A stretch of DNA of 64,000 nt from CAYNND01 sp964528735 (GTDB taxonomy: Bacteria; Patescibacteriota; Minisyncoccia; Phycocordibacterales; UBA2100): NCBI GenBank assembly GCA_964528735.1, contig CAZGUV010000003.1, forward strand, positions 11,885-75,884, written 5' to 3'. The notes under the pieces are model-generated. The model had not been told where the DNA came from and searched no databases. It saw only the letters and a program-made list of their open reading frames with translations. Below, one piece after another: positions 63,662 to 64,000 of the stretch. Within the stretch, counting starts at the first letter, position 1. The number at the start of each line of letters is the position of its first letter. The translations under genes were made by a program, and so were the position numbers.

Positions 63662-64000
63662 CTAGGGGAAAAAGTGAGGCAGTAAATTCATTGTATCACG
63701 ATGGTACTTGAGCTTCTTGTCACTCATGAATTGTCTGAGTCGTGAAGAGAAAGGTGTTGCAAACACCTCAGACAAATAAAGCTTGATGAACGCAGGGACG
63801 AATGCCCGAACTACAGTATACGAAAAATCCCTAAGCACAGGGTGCGAAAACTCATACATATACAGATTGTATGCGCTGCCGTACCGTTTACTTAGAATAT
63901 AAAACTGCACGGTAAGCGATAAGTACTAAAAGAAATAGTTTGTATTTGTCTTGAAGCGACTCTGGACCTGTCGTGAGGAAACTTCTGACGCTTGAAGCAT
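63662..64000 (-). pseudogene. 3' part of a second YcaO gene, interrupted or frame-shifted; runs off the edge
   Basis: The last 82 codons (63662-63910, GTG-started) match the C-terminus of the intact YcaO: 'YMYEFSHPVLRDFSYTVVRAFVPAFIKLYLSEVFATPFSSRL' and the end PHFFP. Upstream in frame an amber TAG lies at 63926-63928, but the codons before it (for example EVSSRQVQSRFKTNTN) still resemble 'EVPYEKIAVDAFDTKSD' of the intact copy. Another frame is open from 64000 to a TAA at 63888-63890 (...GPESLQDKYKLFLLVLIAYR...), so an upstream gene might instead overlap a free-standing YcaO C-terminal piece. Which is right needs the sequence beyond 64000. Confidence 0.5.

Noticed and set aside
1..64000. UGA recoded as glycine (as in Gracilibacteria/Absconditabacteria)
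   Set aside because: Several confident genes end at TGA and no core gene contains internal TGA, so the standard code applies.
1..64000. CRISPR arrays, insertion sequences or rRNA
   Set aside because: No regular spacer-repeat array, transposase or terminal inverted repeats, and no rRNA-like stretch, were seen on either strand.

Overview
The window looks like part of a Patescibacteria (Candidate Phyla Radiation) genome, most likely of Parcubacteria/Kaiserbacteria type and probably metagenome-derived. This assignment is an inference. It rests on the absence of L30 between rpsE and rplO, a run of CPR-style surface proteins (peptidoglycan-binding plus PKD/Ig modules), a large HerA/VirD4-like ATPase, many very small membrane proteins, a nucleotide-kinase suite with no de novo pathway nearby, and a 10-N scaffold gap. 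There are no phage genes, insertion sequences, CRISPR arrays or rRNA.

Layout. 0-7 kb: a truncated surface protein, a tandem-repeat spacer, tRNA-Ile(UAU), and an ftsH-led operon with two EamA transporters flanked by two kinase-like proteins. 7-11 kb: small genes with Shine-Dalgarno sites, smpB-tmRNA, and mntR-mntH. 11-20 kb: a DUF333-MliC protein, a sigma factor with a long N-terminal region, an Ig-like secreted protein, small membrane proteins, AIM24, LOG and an AI-2E transporter. 20-22 kb: apbE and infC-rpmI-rplT. 22-37 kb: HAD and beta-CASP nuclease, a structured ncRNA candidate, a formyltransferase, two ndk paralogues, a T4SS-like ATPase, a large PKD protein, map-adk, a UMP-kinase-like gene, gmk and an ABC exporter. 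37-52 kb: an S10/spc ribosomal cluster split into three transcription units by inserted membrane and secreted genes. 52-64 kb: a TPR/Cys-rich secreted protein and a putative RiPP (TOMM-like) cluster.

The most interesting region is 53.8-64.0 kb. It holds an intact YcaO followed 3 bp later by a SagB-type dehydrogenase, a second YcaO(C-terminal)-SagB pair at the right edge, and a divergent YcaO-like protein. It also holds an HTTM (SdpB-like) membrane protein, a phosphoribosyltransferase-beta-propeller fusion, and a 93-aa membrane peptide ending in a Gly/Ser/Cys tail that resembles a heterocyclised precursor. No E1-like/RRE partner is visible.

A second general observation concerns gene expression. 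Most transcription units begin with a TATACT-like -10 box exactly 6-7 nt before the start codon and have no Shine-Dalgarno, which implies leaderless mRNAs. A minority of short genes (7119-, 7491-, 10955+, 52045-) instead have strong AGGAG(G) sites and untranslated leaders, and most of these also have a -35/-10 promoter. I used the -10 position to choose start codons, so several starts differ from the longest open frame.
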